From the NCBI GenBank assembly GCA_947482665.1, contig CANKJK010000009.1, positions 65,603 to 129,602 on the forward strand: a stretch of DNA of 64,000 nt, read 5' to 3'. Origin of the DNA: Acidobacteriota bacterium. Lineage in GTDB: Bacteria > Acidobacteriota > Vicinamibacteria > Vicinamibacterales > UBA2999. The position numbers and the translations under genes were made by a program. Of the stretch, positions 1 to 8,364 are shown in pieces (position 1 is the stretch's first letter; every line of letters starts with the position of its first letter). The notes under the pieces are model-generated. The model searched no databases. It was not told the origin of the DNA and saw only the letters and a program-made list of their open reading frames with translations.

Positions 1-531
1 GGCATCGAGCAGTGCCTGCACCACCGCCATGTGCCGTTCCGCCGTGGCCCACATCAGGGCCGTCTGGCCGCGCGCCGACTCCGCCGCGTTGACGGCGGCA
101 CCCGCGCCAAGCAGTCGCTTCACCGAGTCGACACTGCCCGAACGGGCTGCGCTCATCAGCGGCGTTTCACCGGACACAATGGGGGTACCCGGATTGGCGC
201 CGGCCTTCAGAAGGCTGGCGATCACACCGGCGCTGCCGTTGACACTGGCCAGCCAGAGCGGCGTCGCGCCATATTCGTTCGCCGCGTCGATCCGGGCTCC
301 GGCGGCAATAAGCGCATCCACGATCGCCGGCTCGTTCCAGTGCGCCGCCCAATGCAACGCGCTGGCGCCGTCGGCCGTGGCCGCATTGACGTCAGCATGC
401 TGTTTAATGAGGGCGACTACGCCGCTCACATCGCGCTGGCGTGCCGCTTGGACCACCCGAACGTCAGCCGAACCCGCGGCCCCGGCCGGCACCGCCCACG
501 CAGACGCCAGAAGGAGGACGCCCAGCGCCAA
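1..531 (-). CDS. Secreted ankyrin-repeat protein, N-terminal part (cut by window edge)
   Basis: The 177 visible codons give a Sec-like signal (hydrophobic core LGVLLLASAWAV) followed by about four ankyrin repeats with typical phrases such as ADGASALHWAAH, GETPLMSAARSG and GQTALMWATAER. The C-terminus lies outside the window. There is no ATG or GTG in frame. The TTG chosen here sits just before the hydrophobic segment. Another in-frame TTG at 609 would overlap the end of the upstream DUF1552 gene by about 20 nt and would add an Arg-rich N-region (HRRRR). The gene follows the DUF1552 gene on the same strand, so it is probably the last gene of the operon starting at 5868. It belongs to the same ankyrin family as the proteins at 4402, 16908, 23146 and 47307. 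Family role is unknown; ankyrin repeats usually bind protein partners. Confidence 0.8.
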   Translation of the reverse strand, partial: MALGVLLLASAWAVPAGAAGSADVRVVQAARQRDVSGVVALIKQHADVNAATADGASALHWAAHWNEPAIVDALIAAGARIDAANEYGATPLWLASVNGSAGVIASLLKAGANPGTPIVSGETPLMSAARSGSVDSVKRLLGAGAAVNAAESARGQTALMWATAERHMAVVQALLDA

Positions 532-589
532 TTCCGTGGCACGCCTCCGCCGGTGGGCGCCCGCGCCAGCGCTGGAGGCCGGCCCGAGG

Positions 590-1930
590 CTACAGCGCCA
601 GCGGGCCAAGGGTGCCATCGCTATCACCGAACTGCTCCAGGCGCACGCCCAGCCGCTCCATCATCGCGAGCTGGAGATTCGCCAACGGCGTCCCCTTCTT
701 CACGCGTATGTGGCGGCCACCGCCGATCCGGAACTCCTTGCCGCCCAGCACGACCGTGGGCACGTTGAACATCAGGTGCTCGTTGGAGTTGCTCATGCCC
801 GATCCATAGAGCAGGAGCGTGTGATCGAGCAGGCTCCCATCGCCATCGTTGATCCTGGCAATCTTGTCGAGGAAGAACACGAACTGCTGCAGCATAAAGA
901 TATTGAGCTTCGCCTGCTTCTCCAGCTTCGCCGGATCGTCCTGGTGATGCGAGAGCGGGTGATGGGGATCGGGCACGCCGATCTCCGGGTAGGTGCGAAC
1001 GCTCTGCTCCTGCGCCATCAGGTAGCTCGCCACGCGGGTCATGTCGGTCTGGAAGGCCAGGGCCAGCAGATCGAACATCAACTTCGCGTGTTCCTCGAAC
1101 GTGCCCGGCACGCCTGCCGGCCGATCGACCACCGGCAACTGTTTCTCCACCTGCTCTTCGGCCTTCTGCACCCTGCGCTCGACGTCGCGCACGGCATCGA
1201 GGTACTGATCGAGCTTCAGGCCATCGCCAGGCCCGACCGTCTTGCGCAGGGCCGACAACTTGCCGTTGACGCCATCGAGGATGCTCTTGTCGCGCAGGAT
1301 CAGATCCAGCCGCGCCTTGGAGTCCGTTGTATCGCTCGCACCGAACAGCCGCTCGAAGACCGCACGCGGGTTGTTTTCCATCGGCAGGGGCGTCGTGGCA
1401 TTCCGCCAGGCGATCGTGCTGCTGTAGGCGCAGCTGTAACCCACACCGCAGGACCCGCCCATGGCGGGCGGTTCGATTCCCAGTTCAAGACTGCCCAGCT
1501 GCGTCTGCTGCCCGAGTTCGCGTGCGATGTACTGATCCCACGACGTGCCCGCGCGGAGGTCGGCGCCTTCGGTGGCCTTCGCCTTGACACCAGTTGCCCA
1601 AGTGGTCTGGCAACGAGGGTGCACGCCTCCATCCCGCGCATCGGCTTCCTTGCTGTCGAGGCCCCCGATCACCAGCATGCGGTCGCGGTACGCCTCGAGC
1701 GGTGAGAGCACCGGCGACAGCACGAGTGCGCCCTCGCTCGCAGGCGTGTACTTCGCCATGTTCATGCCCATCGGGACATAGACGATGCCGACTCTCCTGG
1801 GCGCGGACGCGGCCGTGAGACGCGTCGGCACGAACGCCGGCACCATGGCGTCCAGCATCGGCAGCGCAATCGCGGTACCCAGCCCCCGCACGACGGTGCG
1901 GCGCGACAGCATTTTCCCTGTGACGGTCAT
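590..1930 (-). CDS. DUF1552 (HXXSHH family) Tat-exported protein
   Basis: A 446-residue protein. It begins with a twin-arginine signal (SRRTVVRG, Arg10-Arg11, then a hydrophobic stretch to about residue 35), so export is predicted to be folded through Tat. The family motif HPLSHH is at residues 324-329, followed by a glycine-rich GSGMSNSN segment near 376. These are hallmarks of the DUF1552/HXXSHH family (PF07586), whose reaction is not established; the histidines may bind metal. The ATG overlaps the stop of the DUF1592 gene by 4 nt (ATGA), implying translational coupling and a shared job. Three more DUF1552 proteins occur in this window, each directly after a DUF1592 gene. The family call is secure and the biochemical role is unknown. 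Confidence 0.93.
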   Translation of the reverse strand: MTVTGKMLSRRTVVRGLGTAIALPMLDAMVPAFVPTRLTAASAPRRVGIVYVPMGMNMAKYTPASEGALVLSPVLSPLEAYRDRMLVIGGLDSKEADARDGGVHPRCQTTWATGVKAKATEGADLRAGTSWDQYIARELGQQTQLGSLELGIEPPAMGGSCGVGYSCAYSSTIAWRNATTPLPMENNPRAVFERLFGASDTTDSKARLDLILRDKSILDGVNGKLSALRKTVGPGDGLKLDQYLDAVRDVERRVQKAEEQVEKQLPVVDRPAGVPGTFEEHAKLMFDLLALAFQTDMTRVASYLMAQEQSVRTYPEIGVPDPHHPLSHHQDDPAKLEKQAKLNIFMLQQFVFFLDKIARINDGDGSLLDHTLLLYGSGMSNSNEHLMFNVPTVVLGGKEFRIGGGRHIRVKKGTPLANLQLAMMERLGVRLEQFGDSDGTLGPLAL

Positions 1931-4380
1931 CCTTCGGCTCTCCTCATCTGGAACGGCATACTGCGGACGACGGCCATGACCAGCGACGACCAGCGCAGCC
2001 CGCCTTTTTCGGCATCGCGCATGATCTGCCGCACGGCCGGCTGATCCTGATACTCCACGCCGCGGCCGAGCGCGTAGGTCAGAAACTTCTGCGTCATGGT
2101 GGAGAGGAACAGTTCACGGAAGCCGACCAGGCCTGCCCGAAAGTCGACCGGGCCGCTGAACTTCACACCACCACCCGGGAACGATCCCGAGGGGTCGATC
2201 GGGCTGGTGCCGTCAATCGTCCGCCACTGCCCGATGGCGTCGAAGTTCTCGAAGGCGAAGCCCAGCGGATCCATCTGCCCGTGACACGCCGCGCACACGG
2301 GGTTTCTCCGGTGCTGCTCCATGCGCTCGCGCACTGTGCGCGGTGCCTCGCCTCCCTTGGTCTCCGGAAACGGCGGCACATTGGCTGGCGGCGGTGGCGG
2401 CGGGACACCCAGGATGTTCCGGAGAATCCACGCCCCGCGCAAAACGGGCGAGGTCCGATGCGCGTAGGACGTCACCGTCAGGATGCTGCCGTGGCCCAGG
2501 ATGCCCGCGCGCCGGTCATCCGGATATGCCACCCGGCGGAAGTGACTCCCCCGCACATACGGGATGCCATAGTGACGGGCTAGGCGTTCATTCACGAACG
2601 TGTAGTTCGCCGTCAACAACTCCATGACGGGCCGATCCTCGGCGAACTGCGCCTTCAGGAAGAGTTCCGTCTCCTCCTGAAACGACCGCCGCAGATTCTC
2701 ATCGAACTCCGGCAATGCCTTCGTGTCTGGACGTTGCCCCGCCAGGGTCCGCAGCGTCAGCCACTGGCCGAAGAAGTTGGTGACGAGCGCACTCGCGCGC
2801 GGGTCGCGCAACATCCGGGCTACCTGGCCTTCCAGCACCGCACGGTCACGCAGCCGGCCCTGCGTCGCCAGCGTCAGTAACTCCTCATCGGGAATCGTGC
2901 TCCACAGGAAGAAGGACAGCCGGCTCGCAAGCGCCACGTCGTCCACGCGATAGGGTGTGCCCGCCTTCACGCCGGCCGGCTGCTTCTCGACGCGGACCAG
3001 GAAGTCAGGATCGCTCAGCAACCGCTCCAGGCCCCACTGGACGCCCGCATCAAAGGTGCCGCGCGCCGCTCGGCCGCTGGCGAAGGCCTCCATGAGCGGC
3101 TTCACGTCAGCCTGCGTCACGGACCGCCGGTAGGCTCGTCTGGCAAGCCCGGTGAAGATCCGACGGGCACAGACATCCTCCCCTCCGGAAACCGGCTTGC
3201 ACACGAAGATCCGCCGCCGGCTCGGACTGTCGTCCGATGGATGGCCATTGAACGGGCCCGCGATGTCCATGGTGTCGATCGCTGACTTCACCTTCCCACC
3301 GCCGGCGCTAGTGTCGGTCACACTGGCGAAGCCGTCGCTCGATGGAGGAATCCGCAAGGGTCCCACGCCCTCGACAACGTCTGTCCAGTCGAGGAACGCC
3401 ACACCAACGGCATGGAGGCCGGCCTTGACCGGCAGCGTGAACTCCAACCCGGCGTCCGGTTCGCCCGCCCCGGGTTCCGCATAGGCACCGGCGGGCTTCG
3501 CGCCGCCGACCGCGAAGGTCTTCACGCGCTCGCCATCGATGCGCACGTCAATCTGGCTCTTCTCGGCCAAGCCGCGCACGCGATTGCCGAGCGCCTGCGC
3601 GTGCCGCTGAAGGCGGAGCCGAATCTTGTAGTCACCATCCAGCGGAAACTGATGCCGCACCAGCAGGCCCCCACGCGTCCCGGCGGGCAGGTCGTTGCTC
3701 ATGCGCTCGTCCTGCAGCAGCGTGAGATACGGCAGGCGATAGGACTCGACTGTGGGCCGCAGCGTGGGGTCACCGACGGCGACGCGCGCGATTTTACGGG
3801 CGGCCAGCACGTATCGTTCGAGCAGGCCCGGCGACATCGTGAGCACGTCGGCCACGTTGTCGAACCCGTAGCCGGAGTCGTCCGCCGGCAGCAGGTCGAG
3901 CTGCTCGATGGAGACGGCCAACAGGTCCCGGATGGCATTCGTGTATTCCGTCCGGTTCAGACGATGGACCACATGCAGGCCGGGATCCGGCGCAGCGGCA
4001 GCTTCCTGATCAAGGCCGTTCTCGAGCGTCGCCACGAGCGCACTGCGCGTCGCGTCATCGGGCCTGGGATTGCCGGGCGGCGGCATTGAGCCGATCCGCA
4101 GTTTGCGAACCACCTTTTCCCAGGCTGCCGCGCGCGGCGACAGGCGGTCAGTCTGGATATCCTGCAAGACGAGGTCGCCAGCCTTCGTGCGGGTGTTATG
4201 ACAGCCGACGCAGTACCGGTCCACCGTGGCCTTGACCGCCTCCGGAGCCATCGCGAGCGTCACCGGGGTGGCCGGCGTCGCGGACCTGGCCTGCCCGCTT
4301 CGGGCTTGTGTCGGGGCTGAGGCCACGGCGAGCACGGCCGCCATACAGAAAAGCGTCTTGAGTGGGGTCATCGTGAACAT
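1927..4380 (-). CDS. DUF1592/DUF1588/DUF1585 diheme secreted protein
   Basis: An 817-residue protein with a signal peptide (about 1-26) and two c-type heme motifs: CVGCH (57-61) at the N-terminus and CAACH (696-700) near the C-terminus. The order fits the planctomycete-type architecture: N-terminal PSCyt-like heme segment, DUF1587 (HRLNRTEYTNAIRDLL), an all-beta middle region, DUF1595 and DUF1592 (LASRLSFFLWSTIPDEELL), DUF1588 around the second heme, and DUF1585 at the end (FLTYALGRGVEY). The function of this architecture is not known; the hemes imply electron transfer in the periplasm. It lies 21 nt after the ankyrin gene and overlaps the DUF1552 gene by 4 nt. It is the first of four such proteins in the window. 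Confidence 0.93.
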   Translation of the reverse strand: MFTMTPLKTLFCMAAVLAVASAPTQARSGQARSATPATPVTLAMAPEAVKATVDRYCVGCHNTRTKAGDLVLQDIQTDRLSPRAAAWEKVVRKLRIGSMPPPGNPRPDDATRSALVATLENGLDQEAAAAPDPGLHVVHRLNRTEYTNAIRDLLAVSIEQLDLLPADDSGYGFDNVADVLTMSPGLLERYVLAARKIARVAVGDPTLRPTVESYRLPYLTLLQDERMSNDLPAGTRGGLLVRHQFPLDGDYKIRLRLQRHAQALGNRVRGLAEKSQIDVRIDGERVKTFAVGGAKPAGAYAEPGAGEPDAGLEFTLPVKAGLHAVGVAFLDWTDVVEGVGPLRIPPSSDGFASVTDTSAGGGKVKSAIDTMDIAGPFNGHPSDDSPSRRRIFVCKPVSGGEDVCARRIFTGLARRAYRRSVTQADVKPLMEAFASGRAARGTFDAGVQWGLERLLSDPDFLVRVEKQPAGVKAGTPYRVDDVALASRLSFFLWSTIPDEELLTLATQGRLRDRAVLEGQVARMLRDPRASALVTNFFGQWLTLRTLAGQRPDTKALPEFDENLRRSFQEETELFLKAQFAEDRPVMELLTANYTFVNERLARHYGIPYVRGSHFRRVAYPDDRRAGILGHGSILTVTSYAHRTSPVLRGAWILRNILGVPPPPPPANVPPFPETKGGEAPRTVRERMEQHRRNPVCAACHGQMDPLGFAFENFDAIGQWRTIDGTSPIDPSGSFPGGGVKFSGPVDFRAGLVGFRELFLSTMTQKFLTYALGRGVEYQDQPAVRQIMRDAEKGGLRWSSLVMAVVRSMPFQMRRAEG

Positions 4381-4401
4381 GGCAGGCAGTGTCGTGACTA
4401 T

Positions 4402-5868
4402 CTAGTAGGAGCCGCCGGCCTCGCGGAGGATGACGGCGGTCGACGGGTGGCTGTAGAGCATCATGATGACGATGACGCCGTCCGCGATGCGAAGCGGTGT
4501 CTCGCCGGCCTTGTTCTTCACATTGATCGAGGACCCCTGCGTGAGCAGGTACCGCACGACCGTGTCGAAGCCCCCGTGTGTCGCCACATGCAACGGCGCA
4601 TTGCCAAGCGCGTTGATGGCGTTGACGTCTCCGCCCACCTCAACGGCCAGCTTCACGGCGGCGAGATGGGCACTTTCCGGAATATTGCTTTCCAGGTCGT
4701 AGAACCCGGTGACACCGGCGGCCGCCATCACGGGCGTTGTGCCGTCCTTCGCAGCACGCAGCGGATCTGCGCCATTGGCCAGCAGAAACTTCATGGTGTC
4801 GGCATCAGCCGCCAGCGACGCGACGAAGAACGGCGTCGCCCCCGTCAGTGCACCACCCCCGATAATCGTGCCGGCTGTGCCGGTCGCCCCTGTCCGCCCG
4901 AGCGGCGGCGCCTTGGTGACCGCGGCGTTCACGTCGGCGCCGTGCTCGAGCAGCAGGCGCATCAACTCGCGCTTCCGGTCGCGGGGAATTCCGCCCATGC
5001 GCTGCAACTCATTGCCGTCACGGCCGAAGCTGATGCTGGTCGCATTGTCCCAGTTCCCGACGACCCAGTGGAGCACCGTGTAGCCGGCTTTGGCGGCATT
5101 CGGATCGGCGCCACGCTCAAGCAGCGTCCGGACTAGATCGACGTGGCCTCTGAGCGCCGCGACATGCAGGACGGTCGTGCCGTCGACGGCCTCGGCGTTC
5201 AGGTCCGCCTTTCTTTCGAGGAGCAGGCTGATCGTCTCCCGGTCGTCCAGGCGAGCGGCGAAGGCCAGGGGCGTGTAGCCGGCCGTTGAGCGGGCGTTCA
5301 CATCGGCGCCATGCTCCACGAGCAGACGTGCGATCTCGCGATGTCCCTCGGCAATCGCCCACATGAGTGGCGTCTGCCCCTTCGTGGCCTCATGGGCGTT
5401 GACGTTGGCGCCGGCGGCGAGCAGCGCCTTGACCACGCCGGGACGCCCGGTCAGCGCGGCGCTCATCAGCGCCGACTCCCCCGTCGGCAAGGTGGTGTTG
5501 GGATCGGCGCCGGCCTTCAGCAGACGCGAGACCATGGCCTCGCTGCCATTGGCCGCGGCCATATGCATCGCCGAGACGCCGAAGTCGTTGACGAGGCCAA
5601 CTTTCGCGCCGGCCGCCAGCAGGAGATCCGCCGTCTCGACGTCGTCCCACTGCGCCGCCCACAGGAGGGCCGTCGCGCCGTCGGGCTGGCGGGCATCGAC
5701 GTCACCTGCGCGGCTCTTGAGCAGGACTCGCACCAGCGCCCGGTTCTGCTGGCGAACCGCGTCGGCCAGCGGCGCGCCGGCCGGGGGTGCCGCGAACGCG
5801 TGTGACGCGGCTATGGTCCCGAAGAGCAGACACGTACAGATAGAACGGCAGGACAGTATTCGAGCCAT
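4402..5868 (-). CDS. Secreted ankyrin-repeat protein
   Basis: A 488-residue protein with a signal peptide ending near AFAAPPAG (about residue 26), then roughly eleven ankyrin repeats up to the C-terminus (GATALLWAAQWDD, GQTPLMWAIAEGH, GTTVLHVAALRGH, GATPFFVASLAAD). Two repeats are interrupted by loops. One follows GYTVLHWVVGNWD; the other is a Gly/Thr-rich stretch before GATPFF. The same two breaks recur in the sister proteins at 23146 and 47307. It appears to be the first gene of the operon that continues with DUF1592, DUF1552 and a second ankyrin gene. The upstream gap carries a TCCGGTATT motif. The protein is probably periplasmic and acts through protein-protein contacts; what it binds is not known. 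Confidence 0.92.
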   Translation of the reverse strand: MARILSCRSICTCLLFGTIAASHAFAAPPAGAPLADAVRQQNRALVRVLLKSRAGDVDARQPDGATALLWAAQWDDVETADLLLAAGAKVGLVNDFGVSAMHMAAANGSEAMVSRLLKAGADPNTTLPTGESALMSAALTGRPGVVKALLAAGANVNAHEATKGQTPLMWAIAEGHREIARLLVEHGADVNARSTAGYTPLAFAARLDDRETISLLLERKADLNAEAVDGTTVLHVAALRGHVDLVRTLLERGADPNAAKAGYTVLHWVVGNWDNATSISFGRDGNELQRMGGIPRDRKRELMRLLLEHGADVNAAVTKAPPLGRTGATGTAGTIIGGGALTGATPFFVASLAADADTMKFLLANGADPLRAAKDGTTPVMAAAGVTGFYDLESNIPESAHLAAVKLAVEVGGDVNAINALGNAPLHVATHGGFDTVVRYLLTQGSSINVKNKAGETPLRIADGVIVIMMLYSHPSTAVILREAGGSY

Positions 5869-5903
5869 GCGTGGGGAGCTTACAGGCCGCCCACAGGGGC
5901 CGC

Positions 5904-5912
5904 AATACCGGA
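5904..5912 (-). promoter_or_regulatory. Recurrent intergenic motif TCCGGTATT
   Basis: On the minus strand this reads TCCGGTATT, about 36 nt before the ATG of the ankyrin gene. Near-identical copies (TC-N-GGTATT) lie in the gaps at 8302-8310, 22486-22494 and 37118-37126. It may be an operator or promoter element. The call rests only on recurrence. Confidence 0.35.
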
Positions 5913-5953
5913 AAACCTAAAGAAAACCAGGCTCTCCGCGAAGACAGGACCGC

Positions 5954-6772
5954 CTACTTGGAGGCGGTAAAGGCGACCGTTTCGTCCGAGACCTGGACGG
6001 TGCCCTTCATCGCGGTGCCGGCAGCGTCCAGCTCCCCCTTCCAGACGTAGGAGTCTCCCTGGATCGCCTGCTCGTATCGAAAGGACACCACATTCCCCTT
6101 CAATTCGCCGTTGATCGGCGTGCTGCCGAAACGGTTGGAGGTGCAGGTCCCCGTGAGACGCCCCGCCTCTTCGCGGAACACGCAGTCGGCACCTACGCCG
6201 ACGCCGCTTCGCCGGATGGCCACCATTGTCCACGCGCCCCCGATGCCACCCACTGCCGTGTTCTGCCGTGCCATCGGCGCGGCGGGACGCGGTGCCGCCG
6301 CGACCGTCACAGGACTCACCACATCCGCCCGTCGCGCCACCGGCGCCGTCACCCGCACCCACTGTCCCACCAGCGCGTTGAGCGCCGAGGCGGCGTCCTG
6401 TGGCACGGCGACCGTGACAAGCGCGAGTTTCGAGGCCGCATCGACCGATGTCACAGACGCCTCCGTGAGAAACCCGTAGGAGACGTCGGCCATCTCCGCC
6501 TTCGCCGGCGCGTACACGACGGCGTCGCCAGCGGCTGACCAGACGAGGGTGACGGGCCCCGGTGTCTGTCGTGCCATCAGACGCTTCGCGGTGGCCTCCG
6601 TCACTGGTACGCGGAGGGTTGCGGACGCACCGTCCACCGTGACCACCTCCGCATGCCAGCCAAAGCTGCGCTCAGCGGCCCGCGCCGACACGGGCAGAGC
6701 GGCCACCACCAGACTGGCAGCGATCAGCATTCCCACGCGACGTTGGCGCATGCGCCTACCCTCATTCACCAT
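5954..6772 (-). CDS. Secreted hypothetical protein with lipocalin-like C-terminal part
   Basis: A 272-residue protein. The ATG at 6772 is preceded by a good ribosome binding site (AGGAGG, 5 nt spacing). A second ATG at 6751 is possible. A signal peptide runs to about ARAAERS. The middle (about 35-150) is a beta-rich region without a family I recognise. The last 95 residues (GGIGGAWTMVAIRRSG, CTSNRFGSTPINGEL, VSFRYEQAIQGDSYVWKGEL) look like a small beta-barrel or lipocalin-type domain often seen in acidobacterial secreted proteins. It lies 101 nt downstream of the cytochrome/DUF1080 gene on the same strand. Function unknown. Confidence 0.75.
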   Translation of the reverse strand: MVNEGRRMRQRRVGMLIAASLVVAALPVSARAAERSFGWHAEVVTVDGASATLRVPVTEATAKRLMARQTPGPVTLVWSAAGDAVVYAPAKAEMADVSYGFLTEASVTSVDAASKLALVTVAVPQDAASALNALVGQWVRVTAPVARRADVVSPVTVAAAPRPAAPMARQNTAVGGIGGAWTMVAIRRSGVGVGADCVFREEAGRLTGTCTSNRFGSTPINGELKGNVVSFRYEQAIQGDSYVWKGELDAAGTAMKGTVQVSDETVAFTASK

Positions 6773-6873
6773 CACGACCTCCTGCGCGGGACATCCCGCG
6801 TCTGACGACGCGACAGCGCCGCCAACCCTATGCGCAAGGCGCTCAGAGCACTGCTCCCCGAATGCGGCAGCCA

Positions 6874-8268
6874 TCACTTCCCCGCGGCGCCGTCGTCCAC
6901 CTTGATCCGCATGTTGCGCCACCGGATCTTCCCACCCTGTGATTGAAACGCGATGTACCCGCCGCCAAGGGCAGCGAACTCGTGCCGCGTGACCGTCGAA
7001 CCCAGCACGCCGTTGACATACGACTTCACGGTGCCGTCGCGCGAGGAGACGATGCGGATCGAATTCCACTCTCCGATGGGCCGCTGCGCCGCGCGGACCG
7101 CAGCATGGTCGTACGTTCTCTCGATCTTGGCGTTGACGCCGATGGCCTCGAGCAGGTCCCGTTCGTGGCCCTCCACCTCGATCATCTTCGGCCACAGGTC
7201 TGCGGACTGCACGAAGATGAGCGTCCCGTTGCTGGCCTGAAAGAGCCACGGCGGGCCTTCCCAATCCTCCGGCCTGTCCCACCGGTAGTCGAACCGCAGG
7301 TCGTAATAGAGATACTTCTTCGCCGTGTACGCAAAGCCGTGAATCTTGCAGTCGCAGCGCAGTTCGTCGTCCGCGACAGAGAACACACCGGACGGGTCGG
7401 TCTGCACACAGCCGTCAGGCGGCGCGCCGCAGTTCGGGCGAAGCGCGAACTTCAAGCCCGAAAAGTCCTTGCCATTGAAGATCCGCTCGAAGCCCGGCTC
7501 GTCGAGCGCCAGGGTCTTCATCACGGCATAGTCGGGCGTGAGCGCCCGCCGGCCCGCCGGATACTTGTTCTGCTTCAGGATGTAGGCGCCGATATCCGCA
7601 CGGATCTGCTGCGAGATGGCCGTCGTGTCGTAGGCCGGCATCGCCTCGAGCTTCTTGAAGAAGTAGTAGACACTCGGCCACACCCGCACGCCGCCGGACT
7701 CCTTCTGGAGAAACCTGTCGCCGAACCCTCGCGCCGTGTGGCAGAAGCCGCAGTTGCGGTTGAAGGCGAGCCGGCCCCGCTCGGCCTGCTCCTCCGTGTA
7801 GTAACGGCCGCCCGAGTAGTCGTCGCGAGGAATGGTCCCCGCGTCGGCCGCCTGCAGGACCGGCTTCGCCAGGTCCGCCAGAGCCGTCAGCTCCATCGCG
7901 CCGGCAGCCACGCCACTCTTCTCCAGCAAGTAGGCCAGCACGTCCGCGTTCTGCTGCGGGCGAAGACCGCCCGGGCTGTGCAGCGGCATCTGGACCTGGA
8001 TGTACCGGAGGAGCTGCCCCACGTCGCGGGCTTTCCACTTCGCGAGGAAGGCCGCGCCGGCCACGGGCGGGGCGATGTCGCCGCCCATCAGATCCTGCAG
8101 ATGGCACATCTGGCAGTTCGCGGCGTACACGGTGGCGCCTCGCGCGGCCTGCGGTGCAGAAAAGACCGGGTTCCAGGCGGCGGGTTGCGCCGGCAGATCC
8201 ACCGTCAGGGCAAATGCTCCGAGGGCTGTCAGTGCGAAAGCGACGAGAGCATGGGTCGGTCGAAACAT
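6874..8268 (-). CDS. Diheme cytochrome c fused to DUF1080 domain
   Basis: A 464-residue protein with a signal peptide (about 1-28), a first cytochrome c domain with CQMCH (52-56) and a second with CGFCH (173-177). A C-terminal DUF1080 / 3-keto-disaccharide hydrolase-like domain follows from about residue 255 (FERIFNGKDFSGLKF to the end). DUF1080 is a concanavalin-like beta-sandwich family linked to sugar binding or hydrolysis. The fusion would place it directly beside an electron carrier. The first cytochrome domain closely resembles the stand-alone cytochromes at 22512 and 52117. The gene is divergent from the PQQ dehydrogenase at 8365, a plausible electron donor. Domain calls are firm; substrate is inferred only loosely. 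Confidence 0.88.
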   Translation of the reverse strand: MFRPTHALVAFALTALGAFALTVDLPAQPAAWNPVFSAPQAARGATVYAANCQMCHLQDLMGGDIAPPVAGAAFLAKWKARDVGQLLRYIQVQMPLHSPGGLRPQQNADVLAYLLEKSGVAAGAMELTALADLAKPVLQAADAGTIPRDDYSGGRYYTEEQAERGRLAFNRNCGFCHTARGFGDRFLQKESGGVRVWPSVYYFFKKLEAMPAYDTTAISQQIRADIGAYILKQNKYPAGRRALTPDYAVMKTLALDEPGFERIFNGKDFSGLKFALRPNCGAPPDGCVQTDPSGVFSVADDELRCDCKIHGFAYTAKKYLYYDLRFDYRWDRPEDWEGPPWLFQASNGTLIFVQSADLWPKMIEVEGHERDLLEAIGVNAKIERTYDHAAVRAAQRPIGEWNSIRIVSSRDGTVKSYVNGVLGSTVTRHEFAALGGGYIAFQSQGGKIRWRNMRIKVDDGAAGK

Positions 8269-8301
8269 CCGGCAATCATGCCTAGCGCACGACGGGACGC
8301 C

Positions 8302-8334
8302 AATACCTGATTACCGGATGTCCGGAATATCAGG
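8302..8334. promoter_or_regulatory. Inverted repeat in divergent promoter region, with GGTATT motif
   Basis: The gap between the divergent cytochrome/DUF1080 and PQQ dehydrogenase genes holds an imperfect palindrome (CCTGAT...CCGG, 4-nt centre, CCGG...ATCAGG). Its minus strand contains CCGG-N3-TCAGGTATT (8302-8317), also present at 22479-22494. It could be an operator controlling both genes. Confidence 0.4.
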
Positions 8335-8364
8335 GGCTGCCGGGATCAGCTAACGTTCCCCGCC

